From Streptococcus downei MFe28 (GTDB taxonomy: Bacteria; Bacillota; Bacilli; Lactobacillales; Streptococcaceae), in assembly GCF_900459175.1 (NCBI RefSeq), contig NZ_UHFA01000002.1, positions 1,302,001 to 1,366,000 of the forward strand: 64,000 nucleotides of DNA, given 5' to 3'. Positions 42,264 through 50,860 of the stretch are shown here, in pieces (positions within the stretch are counted from its first letter, which is position 1; each line of letters starts with the position of its first letter). Position numbers and translations under genes: made by a program. A model generated the notes under the pieces. That model made no database searches. It saw only the letters and a program-made list of their open reading frames with translations, and had not been told where the DNA came from.

Positions 42264-42641
42264 ATGAAAATAAGGAAAAGGTTAATAGTGTCGGTTATTA
42301 TTGTATCTTTAATCATGATGATGCTTGATAGCTTACTGCTTATTCCAAAAATCATTTTGAATCTTAGCAAAGGGAGTTGGAGCCAACTGGCTTTAACAAG
42401 TTTAATCTTCTTTCTTTTCATTCTAACGATTGTCCTTCTCATTCGCTCTTATCTTCAACTGAATAAAGGTAAAAAGGTGACATCTACGGCTTTTGCTTTG
42501 GGGTTTCTGGCCTTAACTACCGTTACATTTATTGATGAGGTTTTGAATTATGAAACTTTACCGATAGGATTCGCTTATGTTCAAATTATTGTATTACTAA
42601 TCTTTTTTGCCTCTATTGAAGACGGAAAGAAACTGTGGTAG
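42264..42641 (+). CDS. Four-helix membrane protein, putative immunity
   Basis: A 125-residue protein with four hydrophobic segments (LIVSVIIVSLIMMMLDSLLL, LALTSLIFFLFILTIVLLI, then AFALGFLALTTVTFI and VQIIVLLIFFASI). It follows the second peptide pair by 37 bases, the usual slot for class IIb immunity. No family is recognised. Confidence 0.7.
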   Translation: MKIRKRLIVSVIIVSLIMMMLDSLLLIPKIILNLSKGSWSQLALTSLIFFLFILTIVLLIRSYLQLNKGKKVTSTAFALGFLALTTVTFIDEVLNYETLPIGFAYVQIIVLLIFFASIEDGKKLW

Positions 42642-42807
42642 GAATAGCTTGAAAGGAGAGTGTCATCCCAATTGTAAATTGTGGGAGGAGGGGGGAGGAG
42701 TTTAGTAAGGATGGACTTCACCTTCCCTCTTTATTTTTAGGCTGGGATAGATGGCTGGATCTATTTGAATACTCGAATTTCAACGATTAGAAAATGATAA
42801 TGAATTG

Positions 42808-43104
42808 ATGTCACATTTAAAATGGTTTTCCGGTAGTAAAGAAAGACGAACTCTTGCTCTAGAAATATTTGATACTCTGATAGCAGAAGTGGCTAAAATG
42901 CCAGATAGTCAGGAGCTTCAAAGGCTATGCATGTCTTATCGACATGAATTGGATCAGTGGAGCACGCCCATTCCAGCTATCCTCCTGCGTTTCAATCTGG
43001 AACTTTCAAAGCTGTTGCGAGAAAACCAGTTAGAATTACCTCTTAAGGTCCAAGAGGAATTAGCTGAACTCAGAAAACTGTCATATATTCGATATGGTCA
43101 TTAG
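42808..43104 (+). CDS. Enterocin A-type immunity protein, second copy
   Basis: A 98-residue paralogue of 38182: MSHLKWFSGSKERR, TPIPAILLRFNLELSKLL, RKLSYIRYGH. There is no good ribosome site before the ATG and no class IIa peptide beside it. The preceding 160 bases (42642-42800) hold purine-rich GGGAGGAGGGG sequence without a gene. It may be an orphan immunity gene protecting against foreign pediocin-like peptides. Confidence 0.85.
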   Translation: MSHLKWFSGSKERRTLALEIFDTLIAEVAKMPDSQELQRLCMSYRHELDQWSTPIPAILLRFNLELSKLLRENQLELPLKVQEELAELRKLSYIRYGH

Positions 43105-43126
43105 CTTCTTTAAAAATAAAAACAGG

Positions 43127-43176
43127 AAAGGAGATAAAAGGTCTTAGCCGAGCCAGTCTTTTATCTCCTTTTTTTG
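43127..43176 (+). terminator. Strong terminator
   Basis: AAAGGAGATAAAAG / CTTTTATCTCCTTT with a seven-T tail. Confidence 0.9.
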
Positions 43177-43277
43177 TCGAAAAATGACCGTTCACTATAT
43201 AGATGGAAAAAAGTCTTAAACTTATGTTATAGTAAGGGCGGGAAGTTCTTCAAAAATTTCAATACCGAGGAGGTTTT

Positions 43278-43724
43278 ATGACACCAAGAAATTCTAGGCA
43301 GTACCGTCTTAGTATGTTCATCTCCAATAGTCTATTTTTATTGGCCCTACTTTTCTACGGAGCCTCTCAAATCTTTTATTTTTATAGCTATTACAGGAAG
43401 CTGAGTCCGGGAACCTTTTTGCATACTGGTCAATCCCTAGTCATTACTGGCCTCTTTCTGACCATGTTTCTGCTGACTCTTGTCGCGCTGCTTAGTCAGG
43501 TTAGAAATATGCTATTGAGACTCAGATTCAAAAGACAAAGTCTATGGCCGGGCATTCTCTTAAGCACCAATTGGGTCATTTGGTTTTTCCTAGTAGTAAT
43601 TTACGGCAAGTTTTTAGGGCTGACTATCAGCAGTATCTTCATGGAGTCTCTGATTGTAGCCATAACTTGGAGTTTTATCCTTGGTCAGAATCAACGATTG
43701 GGAGTGGTTAGTGATAAATCATAA
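43278..43724 (+). CDS. Four-helix membrane protein
   Basis: A 148-residue protein with hydrophobic helices (MFISNSLFLLALLFYGASQI, LVITGLFLTMFLLTLVALL and two more). GAGGAGG lies before the ATG. Upstream is one half box, ACCGTTCAC, at 43187 and a TATAGT -10 near 43225. It overlaps the next gene by 14 bases. Function unknown; the pair sits inside the bacteriocin island. Confidence 0.7.
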   Translation: MTPRNSRQYRLSMFISNSLFLLALLFYGASQIFYFYSYYRKLSPGTFLHTGQSLVITGLFLTMFLLTLVALLSQVRNMLLRLRFKRQSLWPGILLSTNWVIWFFLVVIYGKFLGLTISSIFMESLIVAITWSFILGQNQRLGVVSDKS

Positions 43725-44013
43725 CTACCTTACTGGTCAAAGAGTTCCCTATCATGCTTATATCTTAGCCTGGCCCTTCCTTAGTTTGCTTGGATTGGAA
43801 GTCATTTGGTCCGTGCTAAGAATTAGCCACTACCTTTATATTATAGCCAGTCGGCCAACCATTGATTATCACTCGATAGCTGGTTCTGGGCTGGTTCTTA
43901 GCCTCTTGGTTCTTACAGGGCTGATTGCTATGATTTGTATACCTTTAGCTTTGGCTAATCTCAAAAGTTATCGGAAAGGGCAAAGAATGGCGCTATTAGC
44001 TTTTCTTTTATGA
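43711..44013 (+). CDS. Three-helix membrane protein, possibly truncated
   Basis: GTG 43711 has GGGAG 7 bases upstream. The 100-residue product has helices ILAWPFLSLLGLEVIWSVL, GLVLSLLVLTGLIAMICI and a last short one. It is coupled to 43278. The gene ends 10 bases before an 87-bp inverted-repeat element. Beyond that element, about 44172-44257 codes for a further helix (AWAIICLASALCFHISA), so the original gene may have been longer. Confidence 0.6.
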   Translation: MINHNYLTGQRVPYHAYILAWPFLSLLGLEVIWSVLRISHYLYIIASRPTIDYHSIAGSGLVLSLLVLTGLIAMICIPLALANLKSYRKGQRMALLAFLL

Positions 44014-44023
44014 TTAATCATCA

Positions 44024-44110
44024 GGGCACCTCTAAATACTCAATAAAATTGCGATTTTGTCGTTACAATTGTTGCTAAATCTTAAAAGTTTGGGGTTTTT
44101 AGAGGTGCCC
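44024..44110. mobile_element. 87-bp miniature inverted-repeat element
   Basis: Perfect 13-bp ends GGGCACCTCTAAA / TTTAGAGGTGCCC flank 61 bases with no frame. The element is bordered by a direct repeat ATCA on both sides, fitting a target duplication. Ends of this type occur on IS5-like elements, but no transposase is present. Confidence 0.8.
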
Positions 44111-44267
44111 ATCAGTATTTTTGGAGGTCTTCATAGACCAGAACTAGCCAGCTGACTGGGGAAGTATTGGTTCAGCTTGGGCCATTATTTGTTTAGCTAG
44201 TGCACTTTGCTTTCATATTAGTGCTAGAAACTATCACAAAAATTTGGAAATCTGAAAGGAGTAGTCT

Positions 44268-44732
44268 ATGATTTCTATTGAAAAACTCGAATCTAATCTT
44301 AAATCCCTCAACATGACTCTTTTTATCTGGAAGCTCTTGAGTCTGGCTTCTAATGTTTTGTCAATCGTCGGCTACTACATGAATATAGCCATCCTCAAGC
44401 ATCCTAAGGCCTATGAAAAATCAGGCGTCACTAAAGAACAAATCGAGCTTCTCCGCCGGACTATGACTCCTTGGTTCTTGGTTACTATTCTGCTAGCTTT
44501 AGTCTTCAATGCTATTCTGGTTTATTTGCTTTTTAGGAATCATCGGGCTGTCAAGAATAAGGACTATATTAGTTACTGGCCTTACTATTTGAGCCTGGCT
44601 TTCATCATTTTGCCAATCATCAATCAAGTATTGTCTGGCTTTAGTTGGTTTAGCACAGTCCTTTATTTAGTCCAAGTGGTTCTTATCGTCTTTACCTACC
44701 TCAAAGCTAAACAGCTTAACGAGGTTGGTTAA
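44268..44732 (+). CDS. Four-helix membrane protein
   Basis: A 154-residue protein; GAAAGGAG precedes the ATG. The hydrophobic segments are LFIWKLLSLASNVLSIVG, PWFLVTILLALVFNAILVY, WPYYLSLAFIILPIINQVL and TVLYLVQVVLIVFTYL. Not recognised beyond that. It closes with a terminator at 44742. Confidence 0.7.
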   Translation: MISIEKLESNLKSLNMTLFIWKLLSLASNVLSIVGYYMNIAILKHPKAYEKSGVTKEQIELLRRTMTPWFLVTILLALVFNAILVYLLFRNHRAVKNKDYISYWPYYLSLAFIILPIINQVLSGFSWFSTVLYLVQVVLIVFTYLKAKQLNEVG

Positions 44733-44741
44733 TAGCAAAAG

Positions 44742-44764
44742 GAGAGGCAAGGGCCTCTTTTTTG
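44742..44764 (+). terminator. Terminator
   Basis: AGAGGC / GCCTCT stem followed by six T. Confidence 0.75.
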
Positions 44765-44820
44765 TATGCAGAAGGTCTGATGAGAGGTATTTATAGCGAA
44801 GATTCCCTCAAAAATGCCGG

Positions 44821-44883
44821 TTGACGACTTTATTTGGCCCTTTCACGACTTTACTGGTAATTAGACTAGAATTTTAGGTATAC
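44821..44883 (+). promoter_or_regulatory. Box-controlled promoter of the efflux operon
   Basis: TTGACGAC (44821-44828) and TTCACGAC (44842-44849), period 21, and TATACT (44878-44883) after 28 bases. It matches the bacteriocin promoters in geometry but lacks the two-hairpin leader. No gene lies between it and 45153. Confidence 0.8.
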
Positions 44884-45004
44884 TAAAAGAGGGGTTGGAT
44901 TATATAATCTCTAGCTTATCTTCTTTATGATTACTAATACAATTAAGGTTTGATAATCAAATTTTTTAAATCCTATTTTATTGTATTTAATACCGATTAC
45001 ATAT

Positions 45005-45077
45005 TGACTTTTTTAAGTTTATAATTTAAACTATACTATGAAAGTAATACAATTGAAAAACTTACAAATTTGTAAGT
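45005..45077 (+). promoter_or_regulatory. Second promoter region with palindromes
   Basis: TTGACT (45005-45010), 17 bases, TAAACT is a candidate promoter overlapping the inverted repeat AGTTTA/TAAACT. A perfect 18-bp palindrome ACTTACAAATTTGTAAGT lies at 45060-45077, a possible operator for an unlinked TetR- or PadR-type repressor. Confidence 0.45.
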
Positions 45078-45152
45078 GAATCAACTTGGATTATTGGTAA
45101 ACTAAAAGGGTAAGTTGGGCTGTTCCATCAGCCTTAGAAAAGGAGTAAGAAG

Positions 45153-46304
45153 ATGACACGTACACGCAAGAAGAAGGCCATGTCTAAAAGGAAGAAGTGG
45201 TCTCTGATTGGAATTTCAGTTTTTGCTGCCCTAGTACTTGCTTTTTTGATTGTCAAAGCCTTTATGGGGGCTGGTGGTTCCGGAAACCTCTATAAGACTG
45301 CTAAGGCAAACAAGGGCAACCTAGCTTCCTCAACCATTTTGTCTGGGAAGGTTAAGTCGGTATCTGAGCAGTATGTTTATTATGAGCCAAACAAGGGAAG
45401 TACCCCTAATATTCAAGTCCATGTAGGGGATCAGGTTTCTGCTGGTCAAGCCTTGGTTCAGTATGATGCAACTTCTGCTCAGGCTGATTACGATAGTGCT
45501 GTTCGTGCCCTCAACAAGGCAGCATCTGATATTCAAAATTTTAAGACAGCCAACGCTTTGATTGCAGGGACAACTGAATATAATAGCCAGTTGCAGTCTC
45601 TTAATGATGCCTATGCGGATGCACAGGGCGTGGTAACAAAGGCTCAATTGGCCCTCAATTCGACCACAGTTCTCAGTGATGTTTCTGGGACGGTAGTGGA
45701 AGTAGCTGACAGTGTCAACCCTTCTAGTCAGACCAGCCAGACCTTAGTTCATGTAGCTAGTGAAGGTCAGCTGCAAATTCAGGGGACTCTGACCGAATAT
45801 GATTTGGCTAATGTCAAGGTTGGTCAAGAAGTTACCATCAAATCCAAGGTTTACCCTGATAAGGAATGGACCGGTAAGATTAGCTATATTTCCAACTATC
45901 CTAATGAAAAAAATGATGCTAGCAGTGGAGGCAGTCAGTCCAGTTCTTCATCTTCCTCTTCATCTGGTTCTACCTATAACTACAAGGTAGATATTACCAG
46001 CGATATTGGCGACCTCAAGCAAGGTTTCTCAACCTCTATCGAAGTCAAGAGCGATACGGAAAGTATCCTGGTGCCAGTTAAGGCGGTGACGACTAGCGGA
46101 GATCGATCTTATGTCTGGGTTTACGATAGTAAGACTGGTAGAATTTCCAAGACACAAGTTACCCTAGGGAATGCTGATGCTAAGAAACAGCAAATCGTTG
46201 CCGGTCTTGATGAAGGTAAAACCGTTATCGCTAACCCAAGCAAGAACTTTAAAGATGGGCAAAAGTTGTCAAAATCAGAAATGGCAGCATCTGATAAGGG
46301 GTGA
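45153..46304 (+). CDS. Efflux adaptor (MacA/HlyD-like)
   Basis: A 383-residue membrane-fusion protein: basic N-terminus, one helix (IGISVFAALVLAFLIVKAF), lipoyl halves (QVHVGDQVSAGQALVQYD and SDVSGTVVEVADSV), a short coiled coil and a serine tract (SSGGSQSSSSSSSSSGS) in the barrel domain. The C-terminal domain ends VIANPSKNFKDGQKLS. AAAGGAG lies 8 bases before the ATG. It overlaps no gene but is followed at once by the ATPase, forming a three-gene peptide or drug efflux system. Confidence 0.88.
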   Translation: MTRTRKKKAMSKRKKWSLIGISVFAALVLAFLIVKAFMGAGGSGNLYKTAKANKGNLASSTILSGKVKSVSEQYVYYEPNKGSTPNIQVHVGDQVSAGQALVQYDATSAQADYDSAVRALNKAASDIQNFKTANALIAGTTEYNSQLQSLNDAYADAQGVVTKAQLALNSTTVLSDVSGTVVEVADSVNPSSQTSQTLVHVASEGQLQIQGTLTEYDLANVKVGQEVTIKSKVYPDKEWTGKISYISNYPNEKNDASSGGSQSSSSSSSSSGSTYNYKVDITSDIGDLKQGFSTSIEVKSDTESILVPVKAVTTSGDRSYVWVYDSKTGRISKTQVTLGNADAKKQQIVAGLDEGKTVIANPSKNFKDGQKLSKSEMAASDKG

Positions 46305-46309
46305 GGGCT

Positions 46310-47014
46310 ATGGCTGAAAATATTTTAATGGAGCTAAGCGGTATTACCAAATCCTACCAGAATGGTGAGCAGGAGCTCCAGGTCCTTAAAGGTATCGATC
46401 TGACTGTCAAAGAAGGGGAGTTCCTTGCCATTATGGGGCCTTCAGGTTCAGGAAAATCAACCCTCATGAATATCATTGGGCTCTTGGACAAACCAACTTC
46501 TGGCCAGTACACTTTAGCCGGTCAGGCGGTTGAACGTTTGACGCCCAAGGAGCAGGCCCGTGTCCGTAATGAGGAGCTAGGCTTTGTCTTTCAGCAGTTC
46601 TTTCTCCTCTCCAAGCTCAATGCCCAGGATAATGTTGAATTACCTCTGATTTATGCAGGGATCGGTGGCTCCCAGAGGCGTAAACTGGCCCAGCAGTATC
46701 TGGAAAGAGTTGAATTGTCAGACCGCAGCAAACATTTGCCGTCTGAACTGTCCGGTGGACAAAAGCAGCGGGTGGCTATTGCGCGTGCCTTGGTTAACAA
46801 TCCTTCAATTATCTTGGCGGATGAACCGACAGGTGCCTTGGATACCAAGACCAGTAATCAGATTTTGGAACTCTTGACCCAGCTCAATGAGGAAGGTAAG
46901 ACCATCATCATGGTTACTCACGAGCCTGAAATTGCTGACTACGCCAAGCGAAAGATTGTTATCCGTGATGGCGAGATTACCCAAGACACGACCGAAAGTG
47001 TTCGGATTGACTAG
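46310..47014 (+). CDS. ABC transporter ATP-binding protein (MacB/LolD type)
   Basis: A 234-residue ATPase with Walker [14 protein letters not shown], signature [15 protein letters not shown], Walker [13 protein letters not shown] and switch histidine VTHEPE. GGTGAGG supports ATG 46310. It drives the permease of the following gene. Such three-component systems in Firmicutes often give resistance to antimicrobial peptides. Confidence 0.93.
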   Translation: MAENILMELSGITKSYQNGEQELQVLKGIDLTVKEGEFLAIMGPSGSGKSTLMNIIGLLDKPTSGQYTLAGQAVERLTPKEQARVRNEELGFVFQQFFLLSKLNAQDNVELPLIYAGIGGSQRRKLAQQYLERVELSDRSKHLPSELSGGQKQRVAIARALVNNPSIILADEPTGALDTKTSNQILELLTQLNEEGKTIIMVTHEPEIADYAKRKIVIRDGEITQDTTESVRID

Positions 47015-47026
47015 GGGGAGGTTATG

Positions 47027-48268
47027 ATGCAAAATTGGAAATTCGCCCTAGGTTCAATCATGGGGCACAAGATGCGGTCCTTTCTGACTATGTTAGGGGT
47101 CATCATCGGAGTAGCATCGGTGTCTTTTGTCTTGGCTTTGGGGAATGGCTTTAAGGTCAAGATGGCTGATACTATCAGTAAGGCCCAACATGATGTTCAA
47201 GTCTATTATGTCTCATCATCTGGTAGTACAGAAGATGAGAATGAAGCTTTGGCTAGTGGTCAAATGCCTAAAGGTGCCCCTAAAGTTCAAGAGGCTTGGT
47301 TAGAGACCATCGTTAAGAACGTTGATGGAATTTCTGGCTATTATATTACTAATACGACAACCGCAAATGTTGCTTCGACCAAGAAAAAAGTTAAACAGGT
47401 TACTCTAACGGGAGTTAGTCAAAGCTATTTTAAAGTTCGCAGTCTTAAAATTCTAGCTGGTCGCCGTTTGGAAGAATCGGACTATACCCAGCTATCCCGT
47501 TATACCATGATTGATAGAAAATTGGCGGATAAGCTTTTTTCAAGCTATGATGAGGCTCTCAATCAAATCGTTGAGATAGGTGGCAAACAGTTCCGAGTTG
47601 TTGGTGTTTATAAAGATCCCAACGAGGCTGATACCTCATACAGTATGGCGTCAGGAAATGCTATTTTTACAAATAGTATGTTGGCTTCTGAATTTAATTT
47701 GGATGAAATCAGTGCTATTTACGTCCATGTCCCTGATGTTGATAAGTCATTAGATTCGGGAAGGGCAGCAGCAAAAGAGCTGACCAAACTGTCTGGGGCA
47801 AGTAGTGGAAAATTTAAGACTTACGATTTAACAGAAGCGATTGCCCAATATAAAGCGCAAGTTTCTGGTATTTCTCTCTTTATTGGTCTGATCGGAGCAA
47901 CAACTCTGATTGTTGGTGGTATCGGTGTTATGAATATTATGCTGGTATCAGTTACAGAGCGCACCAGAGAAATTGGCTTGCGGAAGGCATTGGGAGCGAC
48001 TCGTTCAAATATCCTGATGCAATTTTTGATTGAGTCAGTCCTCCTAACTCTAATAGGGGGTGCGATTGGATTGTTGTTGGCTAGAGGAATTGTTGGTCTC
48101 TTAGCTAAGTCAGAGGGACTTTTGGCGCAGTTAGGAAGGCCAAGTATTTCCTTCGGTACCATCTTAATTAGTCTATTCTTCTCGGTCCTTGTTGGTATTG
48201 TCTTTGGTATTCTGCCGGCAAATAAGGCCAGTAAGCTGGATCCGATTGAAGCTCTGCGTTATGAATAA
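47027..48268 (+). CDS. ABC transporter permease (MacB type)
   Basis: A 413-residue permease with one N-terminal helix (KMRSFLTMLGVIIGVASVSF), a MacB periplasmic-core-like extracellular domain of about 240 residues and three C-terminal helices (GISLFIGLIGATTLIVGGIG, then the ERTREIGLRKALGATRSNI coupling helix). AGGGGGAGG favours ATG 47027 over 47024. Last gene of the efflux operon. Confidence 0.92.
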   Translation: MQNWKFALGSIMGHKMRSFLTMLGVIIGVASVSFVLALGNGFKVKMADTISKAQHDVQVYYVSSSGSTEDENEALASGQMPKGAPKVQEAWLETIVKNVDGISGYYITNTTTANVASTKKKVKQVTLTGVSQSYFKVRSLKILAGRRLEESDYTQLSRYTMIDRKLADKLFSSYDEALNQIVEIGGKQFRVVGVYKDPNEADTSYSMASGNAIFTNSMLASEFNLDEISAIYVHVPDVDKSLDSGRAAAKELTKLSGASSGKFKTYDLTEAIAQYKAQVSGISLFIGLIGATTLIVGGIGVMNIMLVSVTERTREIGLRKALGATRSNILMQFLIESVLLTLIGGAIGLLLARGIVGLLAKSEGLLAQLGRPSISFGTILISLFFSVLVGIVFGILPANKASKLDPIEALRYE

Positions 48269-48293
48269 CCGAATGTTTTATAAAAATAATATT

Positions 48294-48326
48294 GAAACGA
48301 TCTCTGTGAGGTCGTTTTCTTTTTTA
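48294..48326 (+). terminator. Terminator of the efflux operon
   Basis: AACGATCTC / GAGGTCGTT stem followed by a T-rich tail. From 48327 to about 48690 the sequence is AT-rich and I see no gene or repeat. Confidence 0.8.
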
Positions 48327-48696
48327 CTCTGCACCTAGCAATAGTATCTCATCATTAATCCTGCCGATACTGAAAGTGTATAGGAAATGGTATTTTCAAA
48401 TATAAGATTTATAAGTTACTTCATTTTTAAAAGCTTACTTCCCACTATCTATTGACAAGGATTTCATGTCCCTTCTGTGGTAACTATCAAAAAGTTAACT
48501 TTTGATTTTAATGGAGTATCAATAAAACAAGGGCTATTTGCGATGAAGCAACTTTAATTTTTCTAAGATTATTCTTTTTCAAACACTGCTAGGAAGAAAT
48601 GGATTGATAGATTATCAGCCGTTTTTGTAATGACTTTCTGATAAACCGTTTTTATAGTTGGCTATCATTTTATCTTTTCTTCTCCTACCTCATAAA

Positions 48697-48705
48697 TGTT
48701 ATAAT
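48697..48705 (+). promoter_or_regulatory. Extended -10 promoter of the EIIC gene
   Basis: TGTTATAAT, 42 bases before the ATG at 48747. Confidence 0.55.
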
Positions 48706-48746
48706 GGTCTTACGATTCAACAACTTATTCAGTAAAAGGCAGTTTC

Positions 48747-49967
48747 ATGAAGCATTCTTATTTCAAGTATTTCTTAAAATTTCGATACCAGCTTTATCAG
48801 AGTTTTAGCGATGTCTTCCCATTTGCGATGATTTACGCTTGGTTGGCCATCTGTTATAATCTTCTAATTTCAGAAAATTCCTTTCTGGCAGAAACCAGCC
48901 AGTGGGACTTTTACTTGCAGGGCTGGTGGCTGTTTATTTCCCAAAGCCTTTCTAATGTCTTGCGATTTTTGACCTACTTCATGTCAGCCTTTTTTGTGGC
49001 TAGTTTTATTAAGCGTGACTTGGAGCATTCAAAGGCAGACTCCTACCTTCCCAGTCTTCTAGGCTTTTTAGCCGTCTGGCTGACAGTATCAAAGTCTGCT
49101 CAAGGGGCTGATGGTACTCCCCTTAGCCAACCTTCCTGGCTGCTGTTGATTTTTATAAGCTTAGCTATTATCTTGGTTGTTCGTTTATGGCGATGGCAGT
49201 CTCAAGCTTTAGCATATTCAGGCTTAGGAATCATTTTGATTTCCATTTATCTTATTTCTAATTTTCTCAAACATTTTCCGAGCTTTAAACCGGAGTATCT
49301 TCTGCAAATGAGTTTTTCAGATTGGATGGGGAACGGTCCCAGTCATTTGTGGCAAGTGCTCCTTTGGTCTTTGTTAGCCATTTTTCTTCTCATTTTTGGT
49401 TTTGTTATTCCAAACGTTCTTCTTCATCCATACACAGAACTGACAGTAGTAGGGGATAATTTAAATGCAGCTCTCAACCAAAGTATTGATAAAATTCCTC
49501 ATTTATTCACACTTTATACAGTTAAGGACAGCTTTGCCATGTTTGGAGGTGTTGGGCTTATTTTAGCCTTAGCTATCGCTGTCTTCATTGAGAGTCGGCG
49601 ACGGTCGTATTCCCCCTATAGACGCTTGGCTCTTTGGACGATGATTCCAATTATCTTCGACCAAAATCTTCCTTTCCTATTGGGTCTCCCGGTCATTTTG
49701 CAGCCAATTCTTTTGCTGCCAATGGTTGTGACTACCCTTATTGCAGAAGGATTGGGAGCTCTTTGCCTACAGCTGGGTTGGTTAGACCCTTCCGTCTACA
49801 CGGTTCCCAACGGGACACCTAGTCTCTTATTTGGCTTTCTGGCATCCAACGGTGACTGGCGTTATCTCTTAGTGACCCTGGTAATTTTGGTCCTATCTGT
49901 TCTGATTTATTTGCCATTTGTAAAAATTGCCCTGTCTAAGGAGGTTGCCCATGAAAAAACGCATTAA
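48747..49967 (+). CDS. Orphan PTS EIIC-like permease (lactose/cellobiose type)
   Basis: A 406-residue membrane protein with about nine or ten helices. The C-terminal half reads like an EIIC sugar channel of the CelB group: IFDQNLPFLLGLPVILQPIL (usually N-P-x-x-L-x-P-F-I-L), PMVVTTLIAEGLG, VPNGTPSLLFGFLASNGDWR. The normal active-site wording is altered (PNGTP for PWTTPP). No EIIA or EIIB gene is nearby. It overlaps the next gene by 17 bases. It may have a transport or sensing role unrelated to phosphotransfer. Confidence 0.75.
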   Translation: MKHSYFKYFLKFRYQLYQSFSDVFPFAMIYAWLAICYNLLISENSFLAETSQWDFYLQGWWLFISQSLSNVLRFLTYFMSAFFVASFIKRDLEHSKADSYLPSLLGFLAVWLTVSKSAQGADGTPLSQPSWLLLIFISLAIILVVRLWRWQSQALAYSGLGIILISIYLISNFLKHFPSFKPEYLLQMSFSDWMGNGPSHLWQVLLWSLLAIFLLIFGFVIPNVLLHPYTELTVVGDNLNAALNQSIDKIPHLFTLYTVKDSFAMFGGVGLILALAIAVFIESRRRSYSPYRRLALWTMIPIIFDQNLPFLLGLPVILQPILLLPMVVTTLIAEGLGALCLQLGWLDPSVYTVPNGTPSLLFGFLASNGDWRYLLVTLVILVLSVLIYLPFVKIALSKEVAHEKTH

Positions 49968-50796
49968 GTGGCTCTACTTGATTCTCGTAGGACTAGTTTT
50001 AATCGTCATGACCTTCCTTGGAAAGTCTTATATTAATCAGATGACAGCCCACAAGGCAAAAATTTATAATTCACAAATGATCCCAACTATTTTGGTACCT
50101 GGTTCAGATGCTACTCAGGAGCGCTTTAATGATTTGATAGCAGATTTAAATAGTCGAGAAAAAAACCATAGCGTTCTCAAACTAACGGTCCATAAGGATG
50201 ATAGTATCAGCTATTCTGGTAAGGTTAATAACAAGGATCGCCAACCGTTTATTGTGATTGCCTTTGAAAATAACCAGGATGGTTATGCTAATATCAAGAA
50301 GCAAGCGGAGTGGCTTGATATGACCATGACAACCCTGCAGGAAAAGTACAAGTTTAAACGTTTTAATGCTATTGGTCACTCCAACGGTGGTCTCAACTGG
50401 ACTATCTTTTTGGAAAAATATTATGATGCAGATGATTTTGATATGCAAAATCTGCTGACGATTGGGACACCCTACAATTTTGAGGAAACCAATATGTCTA
50501 ACAAAACTCAGATGCTAAAAGATTTAATGGCTGCTAAGGATAAAATTCCGGCAAGCTTGAGTGTCTACAATCTCGCTGGGACAGAGTCTTATGACGGTGA
50601 CAAAATAGTTCCTTTTGCCAGTGTTGAGACTGGTAAATATATCTTCCAAAAGACGGCCAAGCACTATACGCAGGTAACGGTATCGGGCGACGAGGCTGGT
50701 CATTCGGATTTGCCAAGTAACCCGGAAGTTATTCAGTATATTGCAGAAAAGATTCTTACCAACCGTCAGGATAAGACTGTGAAGGTTAGAAATTAA
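49951..50796 (+). CDS. DUF915 alpha/beta hydrolase
   Basis: A 281-residue protein with one N-terminal membrane anchor (WLYLILVGLVLIVMTFLG), so the catalytic part lies outside the membrane. Nucleophile Ser144 is in GHSNGG. The acid is probably in the GDKIVPFAS loop, and the histidine is in AGHSDLPSNPEV. AAGGAGG overlaps the EIIC tail before ATG 49951. A C-terminal relic of a second copy lies at 51683. Confidence 0.88.
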   Translation: MKKRIKWLYLILVGLVLIVMTFLGKSYINQMTAHKAKIYNSQMIPTILVPGSDATQERFNDLIADLNSREKNHSVLKLTVHKDDSISYSGKVNNKDRQPFIVIAFENNQDGYANIKKQAEWLDMTMTTLQEKYKFKRFNAIGHSNGGLNWTIFLEKYYDADDFDMQNLLTIGTPYNFEETNMSNKTQMLKDLMAAKDKIPASLSVYNLAGTESYDGDKIVPFASVETGKYIFQKTAKHYTQVTVSGDEAGHSDLPSNPEVIQYIAEKILTNRQDKTVKVRN

Positions 50797-50860
50797 TGCC
50801 AGTAGCTAGCTACTTGTAGAGCAGATGACTTATTCAGAGCTATAAGAATGGAGGGTTCTT

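Noticed and set aside
43187..43198. ACCGTTCAC near 43187 as an eighth regulator box
   Set aside because: Single half-site with no partner 21 bp away; kept only as a remark in the gene entry.
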